Notes: generated by a model from the letters alone, not told the origin. A DNA stretch of 15,277 nucleotides from Hemicentrotus pulcherrimus (GCA_003118195.1 BEXV01000035.1:270340-285616), one strand, 5' to 3'; positions 1 through 9,623 are shown, numbered from the stretch's first letter. Made by a program: numbers and translations.

Positions 1-904
1 TTTTTCTTCATTTGATTAGGTTTTATTGATCCAATAAACATTTGTACATTCCACATAAACATATATTAAATATGTTCTTAACATTAGATATGTTCTTATA
101 TTGTTCTCCCGGTAACAGTAACGTTATTGTGCTAGATAATTTATGTTGATGGACCGTCCATGATTAATGATTAATCTTAGTGATAATACCAGCGCAGTTA
201 CTTTCGAAAAATGAACTCAGACAATTCCAAAACCCTATACTATGTTCCATACAAATCATTTTGGATTACGTAATATGTGATTGTAATGCTTACCCATCTC
301 AAAATGAAGACACAATTAAGTTGCCTTAGGTTGATTGTTGGAAAGTAATTGCGATCATGTTAATAGTGTAAATTTCCTTTTTAAAAACACCGCCAAATCG
401 AGGTTATTTGTTATGTCTGTCTGTGCCGAAGTGCACCTCCCATTATTCACACAGAGGTTGGTATTTAAAAAATCCCTGCACACATCCCATAATCGGTACC
501 TTGCTATTTATCAATTAAAATCAAGAGAATCTGACCCAATAAAAGTCTTGGAAGCCTTGCACAATCTAATATTAATGGGCTTTCAACTGTTGCAAATGGA
601 CATTTAATGAATCAATTTGCGTGAATCCCTTGTCCATATTTCCGGTCGATTTCTACAAGAAGGAAAAATTTATTTCACCTTCAAAATGTAGACTTAATGG
701 GTAACATTATATAACATTAAATAGTGTGATCAAATAGATCTACCCTCGGGGTATTTTTTCGCTCAGACGACTCAATATAGTCTGCTTTTATTTTCATTGT
801 TAGTTTTTTCTTTTACAAACGAATGATTGCATTTATCTTTCTGTGACGCGGAGAGAGAAGTAGGTCTGCTGTTTTAGGTTCAGGAAAGGAGTGAGTTATC
901 TTTA
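1..904. other. A+T-rich non-coding stretch
   Basis: I see no gene here. The only sizeable open frame (335-607, plus strand, 90 codons) starts at TTG, has no recognisable domain and looks like chance. Small items are a 13-base odd palindrome at 149-161 (ATGGAC, C, GTCCAT), a doubled TGATTAA at 161-174 that contains homeodomain-type TAAT cores, and a short direct repeat TATGTTCTTA at 71-80 and 89-98. None of these is strong enough to stand as a regulatory call. Confidence 0.6.
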
Positions 905-968
905 CGTCATGAGTATACACTGTTTCACCAAGAATGGAGTATATCATCGTCATGAGTATACACTGTTT
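905..968. repeat. Spaced 21-bp perfect direct repeat
   Basis: A 21-base segment beginning CGTCATGAGTATACAC and ending GTTT occurs at 905-925 and again, identically, at 948-968, giving a 43-bp period with a 22-bp spacer. Each copy contains the palindrome GTATAC. The spacers and flanks have diverged, so this is either an old 43-bp tandem duplication whose 21-bp core stayed identical, or a pair of binding sites. No protein is known to me for the motif. Confidence 0.8.
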
Positions 969-1350
969 AACCTCTCGTTATATGATACTAGATTGAAACC
1001 AGGGATGAATCCTTCGAGTTTGTCCTTTTCTCTTCATTGTCTCTGACGTGAAGTGTCTGTCCGGCTGGCGTCGCAGTTCGTGCCAACCTCAAAGTTCATA
1101 CGCATATACAAAACGAGGGTATAGTAGTAGTACTGTTGCTCTCTTTGTGAAGTTTGACTTGTAATTCTTTCATAGTGATTCTTCCTTATATCATGAAAAT
1201 AATAAAATAAATAAGTTTGAATCAATGTGTGTTCATGCAATGCGTGTCTTTTTTTTATTGCTTTGATCTCGATCGCATCTGATACTTTTTAAAACTATAT
1301 TGTCTACGCAAGTACGAATGTGGAAAGGTTGAACGAGCGATCAATCTGCA
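969..1350. other. Non-coding stretch, no feature seen
   Basis: I see no gene or structured element here. A minus-strand open frame of 68 codons (1034-1240) has no recognisable content. A run of eight T lies at 1249-1256. Confidence 0.55.
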
Positions 1351-1351
1351 C

Positions 1352-1417
1352 GGGGAAGGGGGGGGGTAATTATGAAGGCGGGGAAGGAATGATGGGAGAG
1401 AGAAAAGGGATTTGGGG
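1352..1417 (+). other. G-rich purine tract with quadruplex potential
   Basis: G runs occur at 1352-1355 (4), 1358-1366 (9), 1380-1383 (4), 1394-1396 (3), 1407-1409 (3) and 1414-1417 (4) on the plus strand, separated mostly by A and G. Several runs of three or more G within 66 bases meet the usual requirement for an intramolecular G-quadruplex, although two gaps exceed the seven-base loop of the strict rule. The tract lies just upstream of a TATA-like box, a common place for such sequences near promoters. Folding is inferred, not shown. Confidence 0.5.
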
Positions 1418-1436
1418 CCCGATTTGACAGGATGGA

Positions 1437-1443
1437 TATAAAG
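1437..1443 (+). promoter_or_regulatory. TATA-like box, weak promoter candidate
   Basis: TATAAAG (followed by A) fits the metazoan TATA-box consensus. It lies 20 bases downstream of a G-rich tract and 41 bases before an ORF beginning with ATG at 1484 (71 codons, to 1699), which would put a transcription start near 1467. The 71-residue product has no recognisable domain and its composition is not convincingly coding, so it is not called as a gene. In A+T-rich DNA such a heptamer arises often by chance; another, TATAAAAAG, occurs at 1754-1762 with nothing after it. Confidence 0.2.
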
Positions 1444-1699
1444 ACAACCGAGTTGGCTCCAACAATAGCTGTGATTTCGTACAATGAGCTCAATACAATG
1501 CGAACTATTCGCCCAACTGACCTCCCATAATGAATTCTGCTATTTTGTTTTGGTTTATTCAGACGATTGCCTGGCCCACTATATTGTCAATCACTGGCAT
1601 GTCGTCGCCATACCGGTAGAATTCCTGTCCGTCCGGCGCAGAATCTCTCTCCTCACATTCCAACTGTTGCAGATTTCTCCTCGCACGATTTCCTCATAA

Positions 1700-2749
1700 T
1701 TCTACAGTGGACAATGAGTTGAAAAGTCCAACAAAAGTACCCATGGATTATCATATAAAAAGACAAGACACACATAAACAAAACACGAGATCCATCCAAG
1801 CCTTGTGTTACTTACATTTTCAGAAGGCACAACAATTTTTTCTTCTTTTCACCCATTCTCTCTCTTTCCCTCTCTCCAGCTAGTTAGCTAGCAATCTATC
1901 TATCTTTGTATATGTTTGTCTATTTAAATTTCCTCCTACAATTACTATCATGTCGATAGATTCATTTTTCAATTATGCAATAAAGCTTCAGGAAACAGAC
2001 ACATTAAAAAAGCAGTGTTCTGGACATTCTACTCTAAATTTCTTTCTAGCGTCATTATGCCTCCCAAGTGGTGGGACACACGCTTAGAATATCATGCCAC
2101 CTTAATGGATATAGTATATAATGGGTATTTGACTTAGTTGAAGAGTTAATGGTTTCCGACGGAAACTCTCTTTAATACCATTCTATTCTGAAGCATCTCG
2201 ATGACTGAACCCTAATACGAATGAATGAATACCGTAATTGGACCCTTCACGTAATCACATGCTTGCTGGCTGATCCCTCCCACATTATCTATTCTCCTTA
2301 ACTTATTAGACGTAAATGTGTTTGTCGATGATGAAGAGTTAATAGCGCTAGCAGCCGTGATAACACACGTTCATCATCTAACGAATCCCGTAACTATATT
2401 TCATAGTTGCTTAAACTTGAAGTTACCTTGGTTCTATAACACGCTCTGATAGAATGAGTGGGCAGACATACACGCTGCACTAAGTACCCGCTGAACGATT
2501 CGACTTGACACGTGTTTGTTTGGGAAACATCATTCAAGTCTATAGACTCCACCCTATGCCTTCCCTTCACCTCCTCCTCCGCAAAAGTTCTCCATTGCTT
2601 CAACTGCCTGCTAGAATATTGGTATTAATGCCTTTACTTCCGACCAATGATCAAACGAGGCGATTTTTGTATATAGCCAAAGTTTAAAGAGCGTTACATG
2701 GGACGTTGATCGAGGAATCAATAACGAGTAATCAAAGAGTGTTTAATGA
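1700..2749. other. Non-coding stretch with a decoy splice-acceptor tract
   Basis: A pyrimidine-rich run (1836-1877) ends in AG at 1878-1879 and resembles a 3' splice site. The bases that follow (CTAGTTAGCTAGC) carry stop codons in all three frames, so no coding exon follows. Small open frames near 2394-2687 lie on opposite strands over the same bases and match nothing I recognise. Confidence 0.55.
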
Positions 2750-2765
2750 TTTAAAAGCTTTTAAA
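2750..2765. repeat. 16-bp perfect palindrome
   Basis: TTTAAAAGCTTTTAAA reads the same on both strands and centres on a HindIII-type AAGCTT. It is very A+T-rich, so it may be accidental, and it could serve as a symmetric protein-binding site or a small cruciform. Confidence 0.75.
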
Positions 2766-3328
2766 AGAATTTTAATTGGAATTATATTCTGGTGGCAAGC
2801 AATTGACTTTACAAACCCCGTGTTTACTTTAAGTCTTTTTTAATTACATGTCTGCAGGGCGGGACAATCTTTTATGTGTTAAGCGCGATGTAAAATTAAA
2901 GTGAACAATTCAATAAGTATTTCCCATAGATTCTACAAGAGGCAATCAACAAAACACACAAATTTTGAACTTTTCAACCTTCAAAATTATATATTCCGAC
3001 TAAAGGGTGGTCTCCATTTCTTGAAAGCATGCCCGGAATGTGCTAATTTGTCTTCAAAAGGGCGAGTTTAAATAGCAAACGAGCAATACATCCCTAAGAC
3101 AAACATGATATTGATAAGACTCTCTGTTAGATATCACCCTGAAGAGTCCAGTCTCGACATCTTGGTGCTGCAATTTAGTGAACAATCATGATATGAATAT
3201 TAACACAATATACTGAGTCTTTACTCAATCGTGTGGCGACACGGGGTCATTTTTATAGCTTTGCTTTAGTTTGTTTTCGCCACGTTCTATTCCTACCTAA
3301 TGATTTTAACAGTCACGTTTTGCCAAGT
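2766..3328. other. Non-coding stretch, no feature seen
   Basis: This A+T-rich stretch has no supportable open frame, repeat or RNA structure. Confidence 0.55.
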
Positions 3329-3380
3329 GCCAATTAATTGGCTTCTTTTTCTTTTTCCTTTTCTTCTATTCTTTTTTTCC
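3329..3380. repeat. 14-bp palindrome abutting a pyrimidine tract
   Basis: GCCAATTAATTGGC (3329-3342) is a perfect palindrome that presents a CCAAT pentamer on each strand in opposite orientation, around an ATTAAT-type core. From 3342 to 3380 the plus strand is pyrimidine except for one A at 3368. Long homopurine/homopyrimidine tracts can form triplex (H-DNA) or act as nucleosome-poor segments. The sequence is directly seen; any function is inference. Confidence 0.7.
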
Positions 3381-3393
3381 GTCTCACGCGACA

Positions 3394-5395
3394 TTTCACG
3401 TCCTTTAGAGTTGTAAATTTGGTCCCAGACCAGTCTTAGGAAAGAGTCTTTGATTGTTCGCGAAGACTCGTGGAAAGTGGCCCCCTTTCATACACTGCCC
3501 CGGACTGGCGACAAGTCGTTGGAAGGGAAAAAAGGAAGGAAAAGGCATGTGCTTTCAAACGTTTTGCAAACACAATACGCACCAACTCTATGACAGTAAG
3601 AGAAGGCAATTTAGCCAAAGTTTGACAATGGGTTGAATTGGGCCAAGGGCGGAGAAAGAAAACCACACCATCCACTGGGAATCATAATATCCCCAAAACT
3701 TCTTTTTGCCACCATACTCTTTAACTACCTATTTTAAAAGGGAGAATCTATTTACGTTTTACCCTTAAATTGGTCTTAAGTTTGTTTCGAGTACTCGTGA
3801 AGAGCGCCTCTTGTCCAATTGATTTTAGCAAAACCCTCCCTCTCCCTTCAAGAGCCGATTGGAGTGGAGAGCTTTTCATATCTTTAGTCTCCACTTGTTC
3901 GCTCCTTTAAAAAGGGATATTCTGAAGGACCGCGTCTAAATTCAATCAAATACTTTTTATGTAAAAGTAATGTGCCTAAATCATTCCTTCTGGAGAAAAT
4001 CAAAACCAGTTTATATCAATCTGATTAAATCATATTGACATTTTGTTAATCAAACCATTATATTAACATCTTAGATTAATAAATACATGTGTATCATAAC
4101 ACTAGTAATTATTGACATGAATAGATTCATGAAATTGAATGGGTTAAATGAAAGTGAATCGTTCCAGAAGTTGGTCAGCAATGTCGTTTGTATATTTTGT
4201 TGTTTAATTAAAGTTTCATCTTATCACGTCAATATTTTAGCCATTTCTTTTTAAAAACGATGACTTAATCAACGTCAAAGGGGTATATACTGTGTAATGA
4301 TCTTTACCAAAAACATATTCATAATCAAAGTTCACTTTCATCTTGGTTTGTTTATAAGTTTTGCCGATAAGGAAATGGATCTTTAAAAGGAGTCTTACAA
4401 AGTGATAAAAAAAGAAAGGACATCGAAATAAATTGCAAGCAGACACACAGACAGACAGGGAAATGATAGTTGTCGAAACCAATTAATTATCGTCGTTGCA
4501 TCTAGAGAGAGAGAAAAAAAGAAAGGTTCGAAAAATAGACGCAGAATGAAGATATTACTGTATTTAAATTAATTTATCAACGGATATTGAAATGTTGCCT
4601 AGTTTTGCCTAAAGGAGGAAATGGAGACATTTGCCCCAGAAAACTAATTTCATACCGAAAAATAATCATCATCCCTTTGTAGCGATGACCTACATCAGTC
4701 ATACTTGTCATTTCAAGAATTCCTAATACATGTATTTCTGAATGACATTGTACTAATCTCCTAACAATTTTATTTCTGATTAATCGAGGACCATCTAATT
4801 ATGTTTTTGTATATAAACCTCATCTCCAACGTAATTAATCACTTATTGATAATACCAGAAGGGTTGAAAGTACAATAGAATAACAAGTATATACCAAATG
4901 ACAGCACGATAAATCAGATAACGAATTTCTTATGATCATTGCTATCATCCATCTGTATTCTTCTTTTCCCATCTCTTTCAAACTCAGACTCTTCTTCTCG
5001 TTCACAATCACAATCATTCATTTGAGTCGAGAGTTATAACGCCACATAATTCCGAGGCAGTCAAATTGATAACTAATAGTTCAAACGAAACACCCCCAAA
5101 TGGAATGATTGAGCGAGATAGCGACAATGCAATGCGGCTGGTTATTCAAAGCAATTGAACATCCTTGTCGGGCGCCTCAGCCATCATATATCACCCTCCT
5201 TTACTATTTTGTGAAGATAAAAAAGTAGAGCAAAGGCTGCATTCTGAACCATGTCAGAAAGTTTTTGATATATTTTCCCCCTCCCCTCAAGATCACTAAA
5301 AACAGTTTCTGAATGTGTCTTCGGGGCTATTCGTTCGTACTCTACCCTTCGATTCTGTTAAGCTTTCTTTGGCGTAGAGACGTTAACAACATTTA
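3394..5395. other. Long non-coding stretch
   Basis: I see no gene. Open frames at 3436-3675 (minus) and 3454-3636 (plus) overlap on opposite strands in a locally G+C-richer patch and have no recognisable motif. The frame at 4237-4482 (minus, 81 codons) has a hydrophobic N-terminal third but no family resemblance. Simple-sequence traces are a CAGACA-type run at 4440-4457 and a purine run (GAGAGAGAGAAAAAAAGAAAGG) around 4504-4526. Confidence 0.5.
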
Positions 5396-5439
5396 TTAAG
5401 TTAAGATCAATAGAATACCGATAACTTTTGTTAACTTAA
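5396..5439. repeat. 9-bp inverted repeat
   Basis: TTAAGTTAA (5396-5404) is the exact reverse complement of TTAACTTAA (5431-5439), with a 26-base spacer. It is A+T-only apart from one G/C pair per arm, so chance is a realistic explanation. A poly-A stretch follows near 5445-5453. Confidence 0.45.
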
Positions 5440-5753
5440 AATTTAAAAAAAAATATATTATTTAGCTTCCTACGTCTGTCAAGTATATAAGTATTTCATA
5501 AATCTTAATTTAATATAATCATGTAGATGTACGAAACAATTGTGTTTAAAAAAATCGACCTATAATGATGAAATGTTTGTGAAGAAGAAAGGAACCACTC
5601 ACTTTTTAGATTCTTGGAGAACGAAATGATAAAATTCCTTTTAGGAAATCCCAGTTGGATATGGTATCCGTAAATATGTTCCACGTTTCGGCTCAAATTC
5701 TGCGAGTCCGATTTAAATAAGAAACTGGAGATTAGTTGATTCCTGGCTTCTAA

Positions 5754-6170
5754 AATAGCTTCTCAGGATTCTTCAAATGTTATCTCCGTCTCCCCATTTT
5801 GGAAGGTTTCATCAAAGAACTTTCTACCTTCATCCAAAGTATCGATTACAACGTTAAGAGTCACGAACAAAACGTTGAAGAAGTTCGGCCTCTTTTCTTC
5901 ATGAAAATGAAAACTGATGCCCCTCCCAAGAACGACGAGTTTCCACAGTCTTCTTTTAACCGGGGTGGAGTCGTAAGGGGTGTGGTGGTGGTAGAGGTGG
6001 TGCCTAAATCAAAGGCGTGTCCAGTTCATCTGGTAATATCGAAACATTCGATCAAATACAGATATAAATTTCTTTTACAAATCGCGTTTGATGAATGGAT
6101 GAAGTGGTGTTTGCAAAATGCTTCTAATCGGGGTCATGCTGATCCTCTCCCGACTCTCTGGTGGATATGA
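5754..6170 (+). other. 139-codon open frame, possible decayed coding fragment
   Basis: The frame is open from just after a TAA at 5751-5753 to a TGA at 6168-6170. It has no early ATG: a TTG at 5799 gives 123 residues and the first in-frame ATG is at 5901. A second frame is also open at 5740-5892, and a Gly/Arg-rich reading (GCGGGRGGA) sits out of frame near 5979-6005, which is what frameshifted, decayed coding DNA would look like. Near the end, in TTG numbering, an F97-xx-W100-xx-W103-C104 cluster is followed by DPLP at 115-118. This faintly recalls the N-terminal region of DIRS-type retrotransposon tyrosine recombinases. That resemblance is from memory, very short, and lacks any catalytic residue. 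The alternatives are an unknown exon or chance. I assign no function. Confidence 0.2.
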
Positions 6171-6390
6171 TGTGATTCCAATCAGATTTAGCCAAGAGGA
6201 TGATACGGATAGTAGCTCATGGTTCGCTGGCTCTTCATAATCACTGTTTACCCACCACTTTACAATCGGACACTGTAGCTATTGTAGAAGATGACACACG
6301 CGGAAAAAAAGGCGCTCTCTACCCCAAAAAAAGTTTTGTTGGAATGCGTGTGGTGTCCCAAGTGTGATTGGTTACGACTTGCTAGCATAA
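6171..6390. other. Non-coding stretch, no feature seen
   Basis: The 220 bases between the open frame and the G+C-rich block contain only short open stretches and two A runs (6303-6309 and 6325-6331). Nothing here is supportable as a gene. Confidence 0.5.
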
Positions 6391-6403
6391 TAATGACTTG
6401 CGC

Positions 6404-6425
6404 GCCTCCGTTCCGTTACGGAGGC
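6404..6425. repeat. 8-bp perfect stem with a six-base loop
   Basis: GCCTCCGT (6404-6411) pairs exactly with ACGGAGGC (6418-6425) across the loop TCCGTT. Six of the eight pairs are G-C, making this the most stable short hairpin in the window. There is no following U run, and bacterial-type termination is not expected in this genome. The role is unknown. Confidence 0.75.
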
Positions 6426-6562
6426 CAACTGCACGCGCCGTCTTTCTTGCTCCCAGCCACCCGATATTTTTAGAATTCCATGACTGGTAGCTATTTTCTG
6501 TGATATAATTAGTAGCGGAGTGAGTTTCGGTGCCAAGTGCAACAACAGTCGCCGTGGAGTCG

Positions 6563-6576
6563 GTTGTCATGGTAAC
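6563..6576. promoter_or_regulatory. RFX-type X-box
   Basis: GTTGTCATGGTAAC fits the X-box pattern RYYNYY, a one- to three-base gap, then RRNRAC at every position, with an AT gap and good dyad symmetry. RFX transcription factors bind such sites, and in animals they commonly mark promoters of ciliary genes. The site sits in the CpG-rich block, which raises its plausibility. Binding itself cannot be seen from sequence. Confidence 0.45.
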
Positions 6577-6609
6577 GAGAAGGGATGATACCAGGGTTGG
6601 TAGTCTGTC

Positions 6610-6617
6610 TGACGTCC
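6610..6617. promoter_or_regulatory. CRE-like octamer
   Basis: TGACGTCC differs from the CREB/ATF palindrome TGACGTCA at the last base. It lies 33 bases after the X-box and about 75 before the CCAAT box. Taken alone it is a weak call; the interest is in the cluster. Confidence 0.3.
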
Positions 6618-6688
6618 TATCATATGAGTGCATGGCGACTGAGTGGCAGGTCCCGGGCGTATCAAGTCCGCTCTCGGGATAAGTTATC

Positions 6689-6700
6689 AACCAATCAGCG
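6689..6700. promoter_or_regulatory. CCAAT box of NF-Y type
   Basis: AACCAATCAGCG matches the extended NF-Y consensus (RRCCAATSR followed by G) closely, including the purines before CCAAT and the CAG after it. NF-Y sites of this quality usually lie 60-100 bases upstream of a transcription start, but they act in either orientation, so they do not fix the direction. Confidence 0.4.
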
Positions 6701-7060
6701 TCCCTTCCCTGTTCACTTACCCAACATTTTGAAATCGCTTCAAAAACAGAGGGAGCAAGGAGCCCCCTATCGCTCCGCCTGCCCCGATATTAATAATGAT
6801 TCATAAAATTTGCCACATAAATAGCTCTTTGCCAAGGCAATAGACGGTAACGCGACACACATGGTCGCTTGTGTGAAGTGCATAAAGGATTTGAACTGGT
6901 CTCGCGGCTGCTATGTATTTGTATTGCGGCGCCTGTGAAGCATTATTATTCCACGAGTTAGCATGTAGCCGACTAGCCTGGGCTGATAGCCGGGCACCAT
7001 ACATCTCCCTTAGCAGCTACGCTTATCATAGTACAGCCCTTGAGATGCGACGCTGGTAAA

Positions 7061-7707
7061 TATTGACTGCCAATTAAAATTCAACTTGGAAAAGGCGGAA
7101 ATAAAAACTTCCAAATGAAACAAGACTCAGAAAATATAATCCCATTGATAAAATCGTTTGATTTCTTTTCCTACAAAGCAAATGCATGTTGTAAACTGTT
7201 ATTCATGCCTTATTTATGATGCCATTGAGCGATGGAAATTGTATGAATTTCTAAAGCGAAACGTCAGGAGGACTAAAGTTTGACAGATAACCCATCTGCT
7301 TAATAAAAAAACGCGTCAAAGAATAAACCCTGTACTGGCGCCACTTCGTGATACAATTTGCTTACAAAGTCATATTGATACCAAAGCCGAAATGAAGCCA
7401 AACTCGTTATTAAATCACATGAACAAACAACACTCTTCAAGTATGACTATCCATGCATTGCCACATATATTCCATGATACTCGCCATAATCTCAACATTA
7501 AATCGGCATTACTAAGCTATTGTATGTCATCTGATCGGGTTTTACCAATACAGAAGTGGTCTTTGCGTAAAGTACAAACATATTTAATTTAGTTAAATGA
7601 CAATATATTAGAAATAATGTGTTTTGAGGAGATGGAATTGCAAATGTGTGTAAACAAGTTCTCTTTGAAAATCTGTTGTAAGGTATGCGCGCATAATCCC
7701 GGGAGAA
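7061..7707. other. Non-coding stretch, no feature seen
   Basis: Open frames at 7392-7592 (plus) and 7498-7752 (minus) overlap one another and have no recognisable content. The minus frame's proline/threonine-rich start is just the translated TG/G microsatellite. Confidence 0.55.
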
Positions 7708-7734
7708 TGTGTGTGTGTGTGTGGGGGGGGGGGG
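7708..7734 (+). repeat. (TG)8-G12 compound microsatellite
   Basis: Eight TG units (7708-7723) run directly into twelve G (7723-7734). The dinucleotide part can adopt Z-DNA and the G run can form quadruplex-like structures. Length variation between individuals and sequencing error are both likely here. Confidence 0.9.
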
Positions 7735-8144
7735 CTGTCGTTTCTTTTCCACATACCCGTATCAACCTTTCACTATTAAAAATTGAAGGAGCAAGCGTTT
7801 GTATTAAGACCTCACATTTTCATAGATGTTAGTGAGGCTGCAGCCCCTATCCCTAAAAAGTATTAGTTTTTAAGAGAATAGAGAAGACCCCCTTCCTCCT
7901 GGATACGCCAATGAATTGACTATACCACCACCATGGTGAACATCGAGATGGAGAAAAATTGTCGGAAAATCCATCAGTAGAGAGAAAAAAAAATCCGCAG
8001 TGAAATCACAAGACTAACACATCGAACATTGGCGTTGCAGGGTTCGACACGGTAACAATTTAAAAACTTGTATAAGGGCCAAAATGTTAATAAATATCAT
8101 ACAATGTAACTGACAACTTGTCTAAAAGTATGTTGCAAAATATT
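7735..8144. other. Non-coding stretch, no feature seen
   Basis: There is no supportable gene. A TTCGA-containing patch at 8040-8052 recalls a tRNA B box but has no A box at a suitable distance. A run of nine A lies at 7984-7992. Confidence 0.5.
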
Positions 8145-8176
8145 CAGTATTTTCAAATTACAGTATTTTCGAATTT
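8145..8176. repeat. Two-copy 16-bp tandem repeat
   Basis: CAGTATTTTCAAATTA (8145-8160) is followed directly by CAGTATTTTCGAATTT (8161-8176); 14 of 16 bases match. The downstream AATTTGAAATTTG (8181-8193) continues the A/T pattern and can pair weakly with the CAAATT of the first copy. Confidence 0.65.
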
Positions 8177-8938
8177 TTCTAATTTGAAATTTGCAACTGG
8201 CAGTGTTTTTATTGGGGTTTTATTCACCTCATTTGTTGTGTACCCATAGACAGAAACTCACAGAGTTTTGTTGTTATGATGTTTTGCACATAATTTCATA
8301 AAATGATCTTGCTGCTATAGAAACATTTCTAGATAAGTTTATGAGGGCTTGCAAATCCCTGGCGGGGGCTTTAATGAACCCTGCACTCAGTCCAATTTAA
8401 CTCATATAAATCAGGTAAGAATAATTGATATCTGCATCATGGATATTATTTACCTTCATATAGCATGGCGAATGATGACGCCGGACATGTCATATTATAG
8501 GCAAGCATTAATGTGAAACGTTGACCTCTAACACGAAATATTTTCAACTTAATATTTACCACAGACCTGATCTGATTATTAACGTCGGGGGAACGACCTT
8601 TAACGTTCATCGACCATCCGAACGAGGCAATTTGGTTTCTATCCTGGGAATGTCAGAGTCGGTTTGTTGGTGAAGACAGAGAGCTGACCACTTGACCAGC
8701 TCACACTGCACCTGAATATAGCCTTCAAAAAATATTTCATCCAGAAAAAAATTAAAGGATATCTACAATTTAGTGTTGTAACTCCCTTCCTCTAACAGTA
8801 ATTTTTGTGTTACACTTTGTTTTTAATTACATGTTTCATTGAACCAAACCGTTGAAGATTATGTATCTTTAATTTGTGCTAGGGAAATATGACACGTTTC
8901 GGAAAAGGCCAATCCTCCTTTCTATTCTCTTTCCATAT
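8177..8938. other. Non-coding stretch, no feature seen
   Basis: This is A+T-rich DNA with stops in all frames at close spacing. No gene, RNA or repeat stands out. Confidence 0.55.
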
Positions 8939-8964
8939 TTTGATATTTTACTTAAAATATCAAA
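8939..8964. repeat. Perfect 12-bp-arm inverted repeat
   Basis: TTTGATATTTTA (8939-8950) pairs at all twelve positions with TAAAATATCAAA (8953-8964) across a two-base CT gap; a real hairpin would open to a four-base loop. It is almost a continuous 26-bp palindrome and could extrude as a cruciform. It is A+T-rich but long enough to be unlikely by chance in a window this size. Confidence 0.8.
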
Positions 8965-9623
8965 GGGTATATTAAGAGATATTATATTGGCAACTTGTTT
9001 TAAGCAATTTCAATAATTTTTGAGAATTTAGGGGTTACATGTTGAAGTAATTTTTATTGACTGAGAATGTATGATAAATAGTAATCAGAATGTGTTACTA
9101 AACATTTATCAAATGTGTTCCCCAAATAAAATAATTCTGTCGTCATGAGTAACATTATCATGTAAATATCGGTTGGGATTATGTGATCACTTAAGAAATG
9201 ACGTAATCGTTAATTTTTGAAATATTAAAGATATAAGCTAAACGGAACGAAAGAATAATCATAATTGTCATAATATACACGTGTTTATATCCATTTGTTA
9301 CTCCAGTGTATCGTCACCAAGCACCTGTCTCTCCATCTCATAGTAGGTCTGGGATGCGTGCCGATCGGTGCAGGGCAACGACTTGTCTCTCTTCCTCCTA
9401 TCTTCTCCCGAGATTCGTTGACGCCACAGACCGTAAAATGCTGAAGAGGGGGATTTTAATCCAGAAAAATATAAACATCAACATGAGTATGTTTGTGTCA
9501 TTCGCACTGTGTTGTCATCATTCATCTCTGTCTTTGTATACCTGCCATTCTAACATATACTAGGATTTGAATAACCTGTGATATATCCTATGTGATTGCC
9601 ATAGGCCCACTATTAAAATGAGG
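8965..9623. other. Non-coding stretch, no feature seen
   Basis: The only open frame (9306-9563, plus, 85 codons) does not begin with ATG and has a low-complexity, cysteine- and serine-rich product with no known motif. I regard it as chance. Confidence 0.5.

Larger units (their letters stand above)
6391..7060. promoter_or_regulatory. G+C- and CpG-rich block, candidate regulatory region
   Basis: This is the most G+C-rich part of the window. For example, 6541-6600 has 32 of 60 G or C, against 13 of 60 in 14761-14820, and 6391-6440 alone has eight CpG. It contains an RFX-type X-box, a CRE-like octamer and a CCAAT box in that order, plus a hairpin. Open frames on both strands (minus 6382-6690, plus 6585-6806, minus 6801-7004) lack recognisable domains. 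The block could be a promoter with a first exon, an enhancer, or an inserted repeat of different base composition. The orientation of any transcript is undetermined. Confidence 0.35.

Noticed and set aside
335..607. 90-codon open frame on the plus strand
   Set aside because: It starts at TTG, has no recognisable domain, no splice context and A+T-driven composition; expected by chance.
1836..1879. Pyrimidine tract with a terminal CCAG, resembling a 3' splice site
   Set aside because: All three frames meet a stop within the first 13 bases after the AG, so no internal coding exon can follow.
6382..6690. 102-codon minus-strand frame with a CCAAT box just upstream of its ATG
   Set aside because: The product shows no family motif, and a CCAAT box directly at an ATG leaves no room for a transcription start. 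Long frames are expected by chance in a G+C-rich block.
6801..7004. AGTTCAAATCC on the minus strand (complement near 6887-6897) as a tRNA B box
   Set aside because: No acceptable A box is found at 30-50 bases upstream on that strand, and no arms pair.
8035..8056. GGTTCGACACGG as a tRNA B box on the plus strand
   Set aside because: The last positions of the consensus fail, and there is no A box or cloverleaf around it.
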